Of a DNA stretch of 64,000 nt, positions 52,458 to 64,000 are shown one piece after another. Under the pieces are notes generated by a model. That model made no database searches. It saw only the letters and a list, made by a program, of their open reading frames with translations, and was not told the origin of the DNA. Both the position numbers and the translations under genes were made by a program. Source of the stretch: Cichorium intybus. Lineage: Eukaryota > Streptophyta > Magnoliopsida > Asterales > Asteraceae. Within the stretch, counting starts at the first letter, position 1. Every line of letters starts with the position of its first letter. The stretch covers positions 42,265,528-42,329,527 of the forward strand of contig CM042012.1 in NCBI GenBank assembly GCA_023525715.1. Reading direction: 5' to 3'.

Positions 52458-53676
52458 TAGGGATGAGATTTTGGGCCCAAGAACCAGACCGACCCGTTAC
52501 CCGCACCGAACCGTACCTATTTATACCATATGAGGTCCAGTTCCGCTGTTAGTGATTTTCGGTCCATCGGTTCCTTGGGTACGGTTCTTATCGGGTTGGG
52601 GAAATACCCGGAACCGAACCGGGTATTGAAAGGTCATGCAATCAAATCCCATTCCACGTGATCGACTTCGCTGCTATACGACTCCATTACGAAAAACGAA
52701 TCCAAAAATCCCGCATCACAGTAGCCGGTCCTCTACGACTCGACATCACCGCTTCTCAGTCGCTGGTTCCCAATCTGCATTACCGAAATCTTGCTTCCGT
52801 TTAATCCAATCTCCAGTTCGGTTTCCAATTTCAGATTCACGTACAAACAATGGTGAACGAGAACTGGGTTTATTCACCTTCGAAACTAGTAAGTTTGATT
52901 CTCATTCAATTAAATGTTGAATTCTTCTATTCTTGTTGTGATCAATCATCCACAGGAGACTGATGTTGGTTTCTTGAGCAATCAATTTGTTGTTTCTTGT
53001 TCACTCAAACTCAATTACAGGGGCCGAAAAAAACAAAAATAATATGATTTTCTTAGTAGCTTGTTTTCTAATTGACTTGTATGTTACTTGCTATCAAATT
53101 GTAACTTATTAACTTGAATTGTAGCTAAGTTCAATCAATTACAAGGGCTGATTTTGATAACTTTGTATCTGACTTGTGATTGGAATGTGTATGTAACTTG
53201 ATTGGAACATGGTTTCTTGAGATTGGAATGTGTTTGTGACTTGAGATTGGAATGTGTTTGCAACTTGTGATTGGAACGTGTTTGTAACTTGATTGGAACA
53301 TGGTTTGTTGAGATTGGAATGTGTTTGTGATTGGAATGTGACTTGTGATTGGAATGTGTTTGTAGCTTGTTTTCTAACTTATTTTCTTGGTGTTGGTTTG
53401 ACCCACGTACATAGCCCATATTCCTTGCTTGGTGTTGGTTTGATAAAAGCCCATATTCCATTTGTTTTGTGATTTTCCAATTTAATAGCCCATAATCCGG
53501 TTCCTAGCCCAAAACCACCGGCCCAAGCAGAAAAATGGTTCTACCCGGTCCGGAACCGAGTAAAAAACCGAACCCATGGGTACCCTATATGGTCCGGTTC
53601 TCGGTTCCTATTTTCACGAAAAATCGGTTCGGTTCTTTGACGGGTCGGTCCGGTCCTGGACCCTATCCCAACCCTA
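52458..53676. mobile_element. 1.2-kb non-autonomous hAT element, private to block 2
   Basis: Starts TAGGGATGAGATTTTGG, ends CTATCCCAACCCTA, and is flanked by a perfect 8-bp duplication AGAGTATA (52450-52457, 53677-53684). Block 1 reads straight through this site (23050-23060). Both ends carry GGTCCGG/GAACCG motifs. The interior holds a 94-codon frame (52636-52920) without recognised domains and a tandem repeat. Confidence 0.88.
53150..53370. repeat. Tandem GATTGGAATGTGTTTGTAAC-type repeat
   Basis: About eight degenerate units of 20-35 bp with GATTGGAA(T/C)(G/A)TG and TGTTTGT(A/G)ACTTG, inside the hAT element. Confidence 0.8.
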
Positions 53677-54519
53677 AGAGTATATATGCTACACAGGGTC
53701 CAGTTCTTGGTTCTATGTCTCATGATATTTCGGATCGGTTCCGCCTCGGGTCGGTTTGGGTCCGGACCTGATCTCATCCCTACTTCTGACTTTCCCAATA
53801 TGTAACTTTCACTTTAACCCCTTTAAAGTTTTAATACACACAGCTACCAGTCAACTTAATTTAAAATTACAGCAGCAACTACAGTCTTTAATAACTACAA
53901 CCTACAACCAAACATACCAAGTTAGGTAATCTACTTTAAAAATTCCCATGTTTATGATTGATTAATATTAAGAAATAACCACATTTCTCAACACAAGCAG
54001 ATCCATAGTACCACTTAGAGTGAAGTGGTATTTTGGGATTTGAATTAAAGATTTACATCCTGATTACTTATAATAGTTATAATAATGCCATTTATTTATA
54101 AAACCACTCATCAGACTCACCAAGTGTCTTTAACCAATTTTGTACGATATGGGTATGAGTCGTATGACAACATTTCAATCCTATTTATGACTCAAAATTC
54201 AATGTCCATCTTACACATATACATGCATACATGGTAATTGGGGAGGGTATACATGAGGTAGGAGAGATGAATGTGAACACGGATACAAAAAGGGACCCGA
54301 CCCATATTCTCTCCCTACCCGTTTATCCAGCATGTGATCATACAAGATTAATTTGGCCGGAAAACATAAAACGATGGAGTTTACGTACTAAATTTTCATT
54401 GATGAAAAAACATACAAACCGTAATCAGTACTTGATCTGTTCGAATCTCAGTTCTACTAAACAAACTATGACGAAAGAATAAAATAATCCTACGTAATGA
54501 CAAAAAGATTTGTGGGTTT

Positions 54520-54774
54520 TTAGTTGTGAAGTGGATTTGGTCCACCGGGGACAAGCCGGCGGGACACTGTGTAAGCATCTTGATTGTTGTCTGCATTCAT
54601 GAACGCTGGTTTGGTGTGAAAGTGTCTTTCAAACGTTGCAACAAAGTTGGCTCTTATTCTTTCTTCATTCTTTCTGTCTGTTGACCGGTCAACGAGGTTC
54701 CTACAACTCGACATATCCACCAATGACAAAAGAACGATGGCAAGTATGATCAAACCAGAAACTTGAAGCTTCAT
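54520..54774 (-). CDS. CLE-family peptide hormone precursor, copy B'
   Basis: 84 residues, identical to copy B (23885-24139); I see no nucleotide difference in the coding region either. Signal peptide 1-24, CLE motif RLVPGGPNPLHN at 73-84, TATA box at 54859-54867. Downstream lies the split hAT 3' end and upstream a Harbinger remnant. Secreted ligand role as for the other copies. Confidence 0.9.
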   Translation of the reverse strand: MKLQVSGLIILAIVLLSLVDMSSCRNLVDRSTDRKNEERIRANFVATFERHFHTKPAFMNADNNQDAYTVSRRLVPGGPNPLHN

Positions 54775-54858
54775 CTTTGAAGAAGATCGGCGGAGAAAAG
54801 ATTAAAAAGATGTAAAGGTTTAAGAAATCTGATTGTGGTTTTAGGTTGGTAAGCAAGC

Positions 54859-54867
54859 CTATTTATA
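54859..54867 (-). promoter_or_regulatory. TATA box of CLE-B'
   Basis: TATAAATAG on the minus strand, about 90 bp upstream of the ATG. Confidence 0.7.
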
Positions 54868-55645
54868 AGGAAATTTTCATATGTATAAATGGCAACATTA
54901 GAATTAGATTCAAATTAATACTTCGTAACCGTGTTGTTATCTACTTATCTTAAGTCATCTTGCATTTTTAGCCATATGTTAAAGAGGTGACATTGTTATT
55001 TTATGGTAATTACGCATTAAATTCGGACCTTAAAACCTCATCTTATCAGCATGCCTAATACTTGCCGGAGGTGGTTATTTATGAGAACTTTTGGTCAAAA
55101 TTTATAAAAAAGAATCTGAGACTTCTCTTATAATAGATGCCTCATACTTGCCAGAGGTGGTTATTTAAGAGAACGTTTTGGGTTAATATTATTAACTATT
55201 TATGTTTTAGTAAAATATTTTTTTTAGGTTTTATCTTTTGTATAATTAGTCGGTTTCATTAATGTTCTATTTTACTCCAATTCTATATAGCCTTCAAAAG
55301 ATTATTATTTTTTACTAATTGTTTTTTTTTTCATCTTAATCGCCAATATTAAATACTAAAAGTTGTAACGGTTATAGATTTTGGGAAATATAGATCTTCA
55401 TAAAACAATTTACGAGCAGTAATTAACACACTTGACGTCATGTCTAGGACATGTAAACTACAAAATTATTGTTATTGTATGATGTTATTAGACCGAATAG
55501 AGCGGGTAACTCGCGGCCTGCGGATTTCGACATGTCACATAAAATCCGTTCGGGTACATCGCCCCGGTTGGATGGGTGACCGTGTGTTGTAGGCTCATTC
55601 GAAGAAATAAATCGAATGCCAGAAATGGAATTTGTCTATTAAATG
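54868..55645. other. CLE-B' upstream region
   Basis: AT-rich to 55408 (shared with block 1), then about 240 bp leading into the Harbinger remnant. Contains a second TGCC(T/A)(A/C)ATACTTGCC(G/A)GAGGTGG unit (55048 and 55137). Confidence 0.5.
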
Positions 55646-56650
55646 ATGCAACAAACGATATCGTACTTAGAAAACAAAGCGGAAAGTTCACGGGTGCTGA
55701 GACAACGAGGTGGTCATTGATGTAGACAACGTGAAGAATGACACAATCGTCTAGTTCAAGACTACTTCGCCGATGACGCTGTCTATGCATTTGAGTTCCG
55801 ACGAACGTTACAAATGAGTAAACGCTTGCTTTTACGCATATTTACTGATTTGGAATCACAATATGCTTATTTCCAACCACAGTGGGATGCAAGAGGTATA
55901 AAGGGGTTTTCGTCGATACATAAAGCCACATTGGCGGACCGACAATTAGGTTTCGGTTTAGGAGGTGACACATGGGATGAGTACATACGTATGTCTGAAA
56001 GAACGTGACGGGAAACAATTTACAAGTTTGCGAAAGCTATCATGTTGGTTTACGGTAAACGATATTTACATAAGCCAACTATCAACGGCATGCATCAACT
56101 GTATACGACACACGGAAACAGACATGTGTTACCATAGATGATCGATAGCATTAATTGTATGCAATGGCCGTTGGCTATGTGCCCAAATGTATGACGTGGT
56201 TAGTTTAAGCGAGGGGACCATAAAGATCTGATGATGATCTTAGAAGCGGTGGCGTCGACCGATATTTGTCTTTGACAAACTTTTTTTTGAGTTGCGGGCT
56301 CTAACAACGACATCAATGTGCTCGATCAATTCCCCGTATTCAACGATATATTTTAGGGAGTCGCTCATAACGTGCCTTTCGTAGTGAACGACATATCATA
56401 CAAACGGGGTTATAATATGACTGATGGGCTTTATCCGGAATATTTTGTTTTTGTCAAGGCATGGTGTCATCCGAATGACGAAAAACGGTTGGAGTTTAAG
56501 GCGGTACAAGAAGGAGTTAGGAAGGATATAGAACGAGCGTTCGGTGTTCTCAAAAGACTTTGGCAAATAGTTAGCAATCTGGCACGTGCCTGAGACAACA
56601 GAAAAATTAAGCTGTAATGTACGCATGCATCAAATTACACAATATGATTT
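55646..56650 (+). pseudogene. PIF/Harbinger transposase, fullest remnant
   Basis: Same N-terminus as the CLE-A fragments (SYLENKAESSRVLRQRGG, then MSKRLLLRIFTDLESQYAYF), continuing into catalytic-region motifs: AGSNNDINVLDQ, YNMTDGLYPEYFVFVK and GVRKDIERAFGVLKRLW, which correspond to the HARBI1 DDE nuclease blocks. More than ten stops or frame breaks. Confidence 0.85.
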
Positions 56651-57775
56651 TAGAAGACGAATAAAAAGCGATATGTCAGTTTGATGAAAACGAAATTTTG
56701 CACAACGTGAACCACTCGGTTTTGAAATGACACAGTACCTAGCAAATAGAGTGGAGGTACATAATCGCGAGTTGCATCACAACCTTCGAGCTGATTTGTT
56801 ATAGCATCTTTACAGGAACGATACGATATTGAAAGCATCGACATTTCAGATGATTAGTTGTTCGCGTCGACTAATAACGAATCTGAGTATATCGATGGCG
56901 ACGAAGATAGCATTTCCAACAACGACTCCGACGACAATTCATATGCTCGGTGGATTGACGGTTGTAGTTCATATGTTTGTTTTTTAATTTTGTTTGTAGA
57001 TTGTCGCTTTTATTTAGAATTTTTATATTTTATTGTTGTGTGTCGTTTTTATTTTCTAAGTTAATGAATTGGTTTCTTTCTTTAATTATTTGGTTAATTT
57101 AATTTAATTTAATTTAATTAAGTTTGTTGTTCAGTTTTATTTTTTTTAATTATTTATTTAATTAAAAAAAGTGAGTGGTGGTGAGGGTTTATCATTTCCA
57201 TGATTTAAGGTGGTGCGGGGTTAATGAGAGTTTATTGAGGTGACACCTACGTGGAAGGTAAAAAGTGAGTGGTGGTAAGGGGATTTTTCCCCACCAATCC
57301 TCTTAGTCTTAGAATGTAATGTCTTGAATAAATGGGACCAAAGGAGATTGTTAGGCCATACAGTTGGATGGTGTTTGCCGCCAGGTATTACCGACGTGGA
57401 GGCTTGATGCCGCCGGCATCACCACCCCATGATGGCAGCATGCGTCAGTGGCATAAAGGCAACAACATGATGCTTCCTCCCCCTGTTCTCTCTCTCCCAA
57501 CAACTATGTATAAAAAAATAACTTTTTTAATTTTCATTTAATATGTAACGACTATATTACAAAAAAATATAAATATTAATTTTTTCCAACTGTAAATATA
57601 CACACAATCCTTAAACAATTACATATCAACCTCAATCAAAAACCCTAAAAACCCTCTCGATTTCACACAATCAAAAACATATGGGGTCCATCTCGAAGAA
57701 ACACTTGGTTGACTAACGAGGGGCCGACTATTCTAAACTTGACAAAAAAAATTATAGATATCTTAGAACGATGAA
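56651..57775. other. Spacer between two Harbinger remnants
   Basis: Holds a short acidic frame (56858-57064, NNESEYIDGDEDSISNNDSD) that may be a transposase tail, then AT-rich DNA with a TTTAA repeat near 57100 and GAGTGGTGGT(G/A)A units. No confident gene. Confidence 0.4.
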
Positions 57776-58447
57776 GACGATGCCGCTGAAAATTCACATC
57801 CGAGGATGCATGTTAGGTTGCTCAGAGACCGTTTCGCTGCACACAACCGTCTTATGACACATTATTTTGACCATAATTGTTTTTATGGACGATATCTTTT
57901 TCGTCGACGGTTTCAAATGGAGAGACATTTGTTTTTACGTATTCTCACTGATGTGACGAACATGTCCGAGTTCATACAACAATGTCCCGACGCGAGTGGT
58001 ATGGAAGATTTTAGTTCCACACAATAATGTGTAGTTGTGGTGCGCCAACTAGCTTACGGTTCTGTATCAGATTCATGAGATGAATATTTCTAAATGTCCA
58101 AGCGGATCACACGTGAAAACCTCGAGGAGTTTTGTAGGTGCGTCATTACTATATACGGTCCACGATATTTGCGCAAGCCTACATCCAATTGCGTGCAGAC
58201 TTTATATGCTCATCACGCACATGGTCATGCTTTCCAAGCATGCTTGGGAGTTTGGATTGTCTTCATTGGGAATGGGGTGGTTTCCCAACTGCATGACACG
58301 GGGCAATATACGCGAGGTGATAAAGGTCACCCAACAGTAATACTTGAGGCAGTTGCGTCACATGATCTTTGGTTTTGGTATACCTTCTTTCGTCCCACGG
58401 GTTCAAACAATGATATCAACATTCTAGGCATGTCACCTTTACTCGAC
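57776..58447 (+). pseudogene. Second PIF/Harbinger transposase remnant
   Basis: RLMTHYFDHNCFYGRYLFRR, MERHLFLRILTDV, then in another frame MSKRITRENLEEFCRCVI, YGPRYLRKPT and PTGSNNDINILGMSPLL. Diverged from the CLE-linked family. Cut off at 58448 by an LTR. Confidence 0.82.
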
Positions 58448-58817
58448 TGTCACACCCCGAAACCACGATGGCGGAATCATCGGAGGGTGGAACGTCACAC
58501 AGTATCACAACCATTACATACATTGAAACATAAGTACATAAACAACCATCATACATTATAATTGGAAAGTTACATTGTTCAAACGTTATTGTTTCAACCC
58601 AATTTCAGTATGATAACAAAATAAACAAAAGAGACGTCTTCACGTCCCATCCCAAAAACCCTTAGTAATTCCTTTGTGAAAACTCGTAGCTTGATAAAAT
58701 GTAGTTTCAACATTACGATCGTGAGGTCATAAGATTTTTGTAATGATAAACTTAGTAATTACGTTGTGAAAACTCGTAGCGTATGTACCAAGAAAACGGT
58801 ACTTTTTTAACGTTATT

Positions 58818-59040
58818 GTAGTTTTAAATCCATAAAACCCTTGTGTAAATAAAAAACCATACTTATCGGTATCTTGATAAAATGTAGTTTTAATTTCCAT
58901 AAAAATCGTATGTATAAGTAAAACCGTACTTATGTTTGTATCTTGATAAATGTAGTTTTAATCTCATAAAACCCGTATATATAAGAAAAACCATACTTTT
59001 ATTTTGTATAAAGCAGCATGTAGTTTTATATTTACATAAA
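58818..59040. repeat. Tandem TGTAGTTTTA(A/T)-CATAAAACC repeat
   Basis: About three units near 75 bp, each with TGTAGTTTTAAT, CATAAAAcc(c)GTAT and AAAACC(G/A)TACTT. Confidence 0.7.
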
Positions 59041-59379
59041 ACCATTTGAAGATATTTTTTCCCAAACTCAGGATATTCGTTGTTGTTCATGTGAGTTATT
59101 ATAACATCGCTATGACCAGATGGCCTGGCACGACATTCTTCGGGCGTCGCAGTGTTACGACGTTTGTCACCCTTGACGCATAGGTCGTAGTTGTAGCTAA
59201 CAACCATAGGTGGGGATTGTCAGTCCCATATAGATCTATATACAACTATCTCACTCAAGAATGATTAAGGTTATAATCCAGGACTTAATGTATACTTCTT
59301 TTAGTATTGTGAAGCAATGTCTCACATAACTATCTAACGTGACGTTTTATCCTAGTTCCTACCGAAATGAATTCCTTTG

Positions 59380-59670
59380 TAATTGTAATTATCAATGTGT
59401 ATCCATGATAATTATAGCGTAAAACCTTACTTGTATATGGACTGAAAACTCCTCTGTATTTTTAATTATCAAAATGTACCCATGATAATTATCGTAAACC
59501 TTGCTTGTAAATGTATTGAAAACTTCTTGTATTTGTAATTATCAAAATATACACATGATAATTATAGCGTAAAACCTTACTTGTAAATGTTTTGCAAACT
59601 CCTTGTATTTATAATTATCAAAATCTACTCATGATAATTATAGCGTAAAACCTTACTTGTAAATGTATTT
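59380..59670. repeat. Four-unit tandem repeat of about 75 bp
   Basis: Each unit has TAATTATCAAAAT, CATGATAATTATAGCGTAAA, CCTTACTTGTAAATGT and a CTCCTTGTATTT segment. Confidence 0.85.
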
Positions 59671-60372
59671 ATGTAATTATCTTTCGTATTTCTGTCGTAT
59701 CTTTGTCGTTCGTTCCGTAAATTATACTCATTATAATTTATATAAATGTTTTCGTCATGTTAAAGTATTTAAGCCTAAAAGATGTTAAGTAGTTGAAATG
59801 TGTAATTTCTTACATTTAAGACACTGAATATAACTAACAAGATAAATCTATAATTTATCAAACATATCATGGCAAGTTGTTAGTTTTGGTCATTTTACAT
59901 AAGTGATGGCAACATTTTAGTTCTTGTCATTTTGTCAAAATGATGATAATCCTTCCAAATGGTCATTTTTCATACACTATACTTTGAAAATAGTCATTTT
60001 TGTGTTAAATACCAACTTCCTTGTACAAAGTCATTTCTCAAGCTTATTATGACGTTATAAGTCCAAATAGTCGTTATTACATACAATTAACGTTTTTCTT
60101 ATAAATGTTATTTTTCATGTGAAGATAATAACGACATATTTATTTAGACCATTTTAGTTACGTAAACCTTTACATTTGATTTTTGTCCAAACATTCTATG
60201 ACAAAATAGATTTTATGACTATTTTAGTGAAAAATGTATTTTAATGTATTTTTGCCAAAATATCATATAGTGTACCATTTTTATGACCATTTCACCAACA
60301 AAGTAAAACATGAAGTTTTGTTGGTGACAAAGATGTGTAAAAGTATTGTATGTTAGTTTCTTGAACTAAATA

Positions 60373-62776
60373 TGTAACACCCCGTCCCATATACAACATT
60401 TTAATAAAACAATTTACGGGTTAAATTTCCCAAAACAAAAAATTTAGTTTCAATACGGGGTGTCACAAGCTCAATACATTACCATAACTTAAGGAAGTAG
60501 GTACATACTCTGATCAATCTAGGACTTCTGTTTCTTTAACGCGTCATCTACCCCTTTCTTTTGCTACCTGAGTACATAGCATTTTAAAAAAAAACATACG
60601 TAAGACATACGTCTCGTGAGTAATACGGGTTTTAGACCCAAAATAATTTTCTTATACTTTAAACATTCCAAATTTTCAAATTACTTAATTTCCTATGATC
60701 GCACTCATAGGTATTCCTTTTCACTAGTGAGCACATTCCTACGAGCGCACCCGTAGGTTTTATACGAGCGCACCCGTATAACTACTTCCTCAATAGTATG
60801 AAACGAATTCATCCATCAAGGTAAGACAACTACTTCGCGACGGGAGGTACCATCCCAGTAGTGTCTTTTGCCACCCCTACTGCAGCAGGCCGTGGTCTTT
60901 ATCCGGATACTTCTTAACTTCTCATCAGGGCTCAACACTTTATCAATTCTTTGTATTTTCCCATTTATCTTTTGTATACATTATACTCACTATTCCATAG
61001 GAATCATTTCCAATTTCACAAAACCATTTCCAGATCCATTAAATCATTTTCATTTTCATTAAACCATTTCAATTTCCATAAAATCCTTTTGACTCACAAA
61101 CCATTTCATATAAAAATTCATTTCTTTTATATAAAATCCATTTGCTATGTACTCGAAAAATCCACACATTACTCACCTTGACTAGTTAGAGAGGTCTAAC
61201 TAGAACCATCCTTTTTCCTCGCCCCTCCTATTCATGATCTTTTACTCCTTAAGTACCTAAGGAGTTTATCCATATTTTATTAATAACTTGTTATACTTTG
61301 ATAGTATGTATAGACCACTGAATTTCAGATTTTACTAGACTCATATCACAATATGGCTGTGACATTCATTATTCCACTTATCCTCTTCTTTGATACTTTC
61401 ATTTATTATTTACATGGTATATTATTGCCCATTATACCCTTGGAAAGTCATACGCTCAACTTAACATTATTTTTCATGTTTTTATATCATATTAGCCTTA
61501 TGGTATTAATTTGACATCAAATGGATAGGCCTAGCATCAAATTGCAACTTCATTTTGCCCCTGACTTAGAGCACGACTCGTGCACATTTTGTGCATGAAA
61601 GAGCACGACTCGTGCTCTTTGTAGAATGCTATTTTTGGCTTCTACAGGATGGCACGACTCGTGCAAACCCAAGGGTAAAAGAGCACGACTCGTGCTTGAC
61701 CTGCAGGTGCGAGATTTTGCCCGATTTTTGTGCTGTAGCTCACTGTTTTCATCTATTAAGTTCTTTATAACTTACTTAATCATTTTAGACTTATCCTATG
61801 ACTAAAACTCACCATTCCAGCATGTTTTTAAACCATGGAATCACTGATTCCATTCAAATTCATGGAAATCCCGTTTTTGACATTTTTGGTCCAAAAGCTG
61901 AAATTTCTTCAAATTAATTATCAAAACTGATTTCTTACATCTATTCTAACATATTAAACTCACTTTAGTCATTAAAATCATCTTTAATTACAAGGACCCG
62001 TGAATTAGTGTTCTTGGCCAAAAATCATGATTTTCCCCAATTCAACCATATCTTTTGATTTAAATAGAATTGCTTGATAATTCAAGCTTGTTTAGATGAA
62101 AAGACTCATAAAACATATTGGATTGCAACTGAACTTTTAGTTTCCAAATTACCCCGTGAAGAATTCGTGTGCTAGAAGTCAAGAACAAGTGTTCTTACCT
62201 TGATTTGGCTTGGAAATCTTGAACTAAATGACTAATTGTTACATCCATTGCTTCTCCTCATAGAATACTCTCGATCTCTCTCTCTGGATCCCTCTGGAAC
62301 TGATTTCCCGTGTTCCATCTTATGGGAGAAGATATTTCTCCTATTTATACCACCTAGCTTTGTCTAAATGCCAAATTAACCCCTTAAGTTCAATTTCTTC
62401 CCAAAGTGACTTAAAAACACATTTTCAAGACATTATAAGTTTATTTTCTTTCATTTTTACCCCAAACATTAAAATACTTTATATCAAAGTCCAAAACATG
62501 GCAAAAGACTAATTTGCCCACTAGTTTCAAGAAATGGCACTTTGGCCCCTTTGGTTCCATTTTTTTGCAAAACTGTCCCAAAAACCCAAAATTCTTCTTT
62601 TTAAGTTTATTTCATTACATATTAACCCCAAAATCACATTTTCATTACTTAGAAGTCATTTGGGTGTCAAATGACCATTTTGCCCTTTTTACCAATTTTT
62701 ACTGTTACGCCCTTGTTCAACCCAACTTTTATATATTTTTATTTATGACTGTTACCAAAATTTTCAGGTTCTTACA
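60373..62776 (-). mobile_element. 3' LTR of a Gypsy-type retrotransposon
   Basis: Minus-strand start TGTAAGAACC at 62776, end GACGGGGTGTTACA at 60373, about 2.4 kb. It directly follows a polypurine tract (62792-62777), so this is the 3' LTR of an element whose body lies rightward. Contains four GCACGACTCGTGC palindromes. The flank AAATA (60368-60372) is the candidate target duplication. Tekay-type chromovirus is likely from LTR length and tract, not proven. Confidence 0.75.
61571..61695. repeat. Four GCACGACTCGTGC palindromes
   Basis: At 61571-61583, 61603-61615 (arms extended to AGAGCACG/CGTGCTCT), 61652-61664 and 61683-61695. Confidence 0.9.
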
Positions 62777-62792
62777 CTCTCCCCTCCTTAAG
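62777..62792 (-). other. Polypurine tract
   Basis: Minus-strand CTTAAGGAGGGGAGAG immediately before the LTR start TGTAAG; preceded by CCGGGGACGGAATCCT, typical of the end of Gypsy internal regions. Confidence 0.8.
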
Positions 62793-64000
62793 AGGATTCC
62801 GTCCCCGGAATCTTTTCGTATTTTCATAGTATGATTACTTTTCCTTTACTTATACTTTTTATCTTTGAGGAAATAACCTTTTATTTCCTCAACTTGTTAA
62901 TTACTTATTTCATGTCCAAAACTTTCTACATAATTTTTTTTTTATATTCTTATATGATTATTTCTTTAAACTTTACAATCTTCCCAAATGACCAAGATAT
63001 CTTTTTGGTCATTTTACTCTCTTTTCATTATAATACTCCAAATAATTCTTTTATTAAATAACCAAAATACCCTTCGGTCATTTTATCTGTTTTTCTTAAT
63101 TTTTGAGTCATTCAATCACACTTCATCCTCTATATTCTAGTTATATTTCTTCTTACGTCATTTCATTTTTATACAAAATCTCTTAGTAAAACTTACTTTA
63201 CATTATAGTTTCATACGTCCATACTTTTATCAAAAATAGCAGTCTACTATATAATTCTCCCCATATCTTTATTAAAACCTGTGAGATTATACTCATCACA
63301 TTCTTTACTAAAAAAAATTTCCACATACCATTAAATATAATTATATCTAATCCATATTTATACAAAATTCACAAAATCTTTTTTTTTAAAAATTTTGTCC
63401 CATAATGGACATTTTACTTTAACAAATTGGTTTTACAACGCTTTCTCCTTCTTTCCATTCTTTACTTATAATATTATTCATTTATTTTCACTCTTCTCTT
63501 TTTCCTCATTCCTCTACTCGTTCATTATTGCATAGATGTTTTATTTCTATTTTTTTTTTCTCAGAAGCTTTACAACTTCTTATCTTTACGTAGTCATTCT
63601 TTAAATATTTTAAACTTCAATTTATTCTTCTTTACTTCTACTACAACTCTCGCCTTATTACTATTCATAAGGAATACTTTTTCCTCTTTTCGTTACACTT
63701 TACATTCTCATTTTTATGTTTGGGACAGGATCTGTCAAAACAGTGTACCTTTCACGAAAATCTGTATATCTTGTTCCAGAAAAATCGAAACAACATACCA
63801 ATTTTTAGTTTAGAAATTACACATCATTAGCTTTCTTTCTATGTATACTACACAATGTTTGACCTTGTGGATTTGTACAGTTTTTACTATTGAAGTTGAC
63901 CTATTGTTGCTGTCAACTTCATTACTCTTACTTTTATCACCTTTATTATGTAATTATAGAATTCATTTAACTTTATTCTATCTTCCATACATTTCCACTA
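62793..64000 (-). other. Internal 3' non-coding part of the Gypsy element
   Basis: Strongly T-rich on the plus strand; no integrase or chromodomain frame is visible to the window edge. Confidence 0.5.

Larger units (their letters stand above)
52300..53782 (+). mobile_element. hAT element 3'-end remnant beside CLE-B' (split)
   Basis: CCGGTCCGG-rich sequence homologous to 22906-23153, ending CTCATCCCTA at 53782, interrupted by the element at 52458-53676. Confidence 0.65.
58448..60372 (-). mobile_element. LTR-like fragment (minus), far end not seen
   Basis: Begins on the plus strand TGTCACACCCCG, the same type of end as TGTAACACCCC at 60373 and TGTAACGCCC at 14992. AT-rich with tandem repeats. 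Its other end was not identified; it may continue beyond the inserted LTR. Confidence 0.45.

Noticed and set aside
52636..52920. 94-residue frame in the block-2 hAT element
   Set aside because: Ser/Arg-rich, no domain, no homologue in the window; not called as a gene.
55560..55610. 5S rRNA-like GGTTGGATGGGTGACCGTG...GTGTTG
   Set aside because: Only a short stretch resembles the 3' part of 5S rRNA; the rest of the gene is not present and no internal promoter was seen.

Overview
The window is nuclear DNA from a flowering plant, very probably a eudicot. The PB1-like N-terminus on the Mutator transposase and the very long LTRs resemble what is common in Asteraceae, but I infer that family only weakly. 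No rRNA, tRNA, CRISPR or bacterial signals were seen. Almost everything is transposon-derived. The only intact-looking host genes are four small CLE peptide-hormone genes, all on the minus strand.

Layout. 1-3402: 5' LTR and long gag of a SIRE-like Copia element (minus) running off the left edge. 3403-8447: right part of a non-autonomous CACTA element carrying a MITE (4685-5111), a hAT element (5546-6245) and a Pack-MULE (6408-7959) that has captured the first exon of a phenylalanine ammonia-lyase gene. 8452-24804: segmental block 1, with CLE gene A (9351-9605), a Harbinger fragment, microsatellites, a tau glutathione S-transferase fragment, a hAT transposase remnant, then CLE gene B (23885-24139). 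The hAT remnant is split by a three-level nest (TRIM, then a solo LTR, then a second solo LTR), each level with a perfect 5-bp target duplication. 24805-40085: a Mutator element with long TIRs and a broken MURA transposase, containing a SINE, a hAT MITE and an LTR that is itself split by a full Copia element (30086-37748). 40096-55408: block 2, a second copy of the CLE-A/GST/hAT/CLE-B block (CLE genes 41754-42008 and 54520-54774), with its own private insertions: a non-LTR retroelement with a restriction-like endonuclease (45317-49228) and a 1.2-kb hAT element (52458-53676). 55409-64000: two Harbinger transposase remnants and long LTR pieces, ending in a polypurine tract and T-rich sequence.

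How it fits together. An older duplication made CLE-A and CLE-B, each beside the same hAT 3' end. A later tandem duplication of about 16 kb produced the order A-B-A'-B'. Because the blocks are paralogous, each serves as the empty site for insertions in the other, so the relative order of many insertions can be read from the sequence. The CLE coding regions stayed open (B and B' identical, A and A' one residue apart) while all transposon genes around them decayed.
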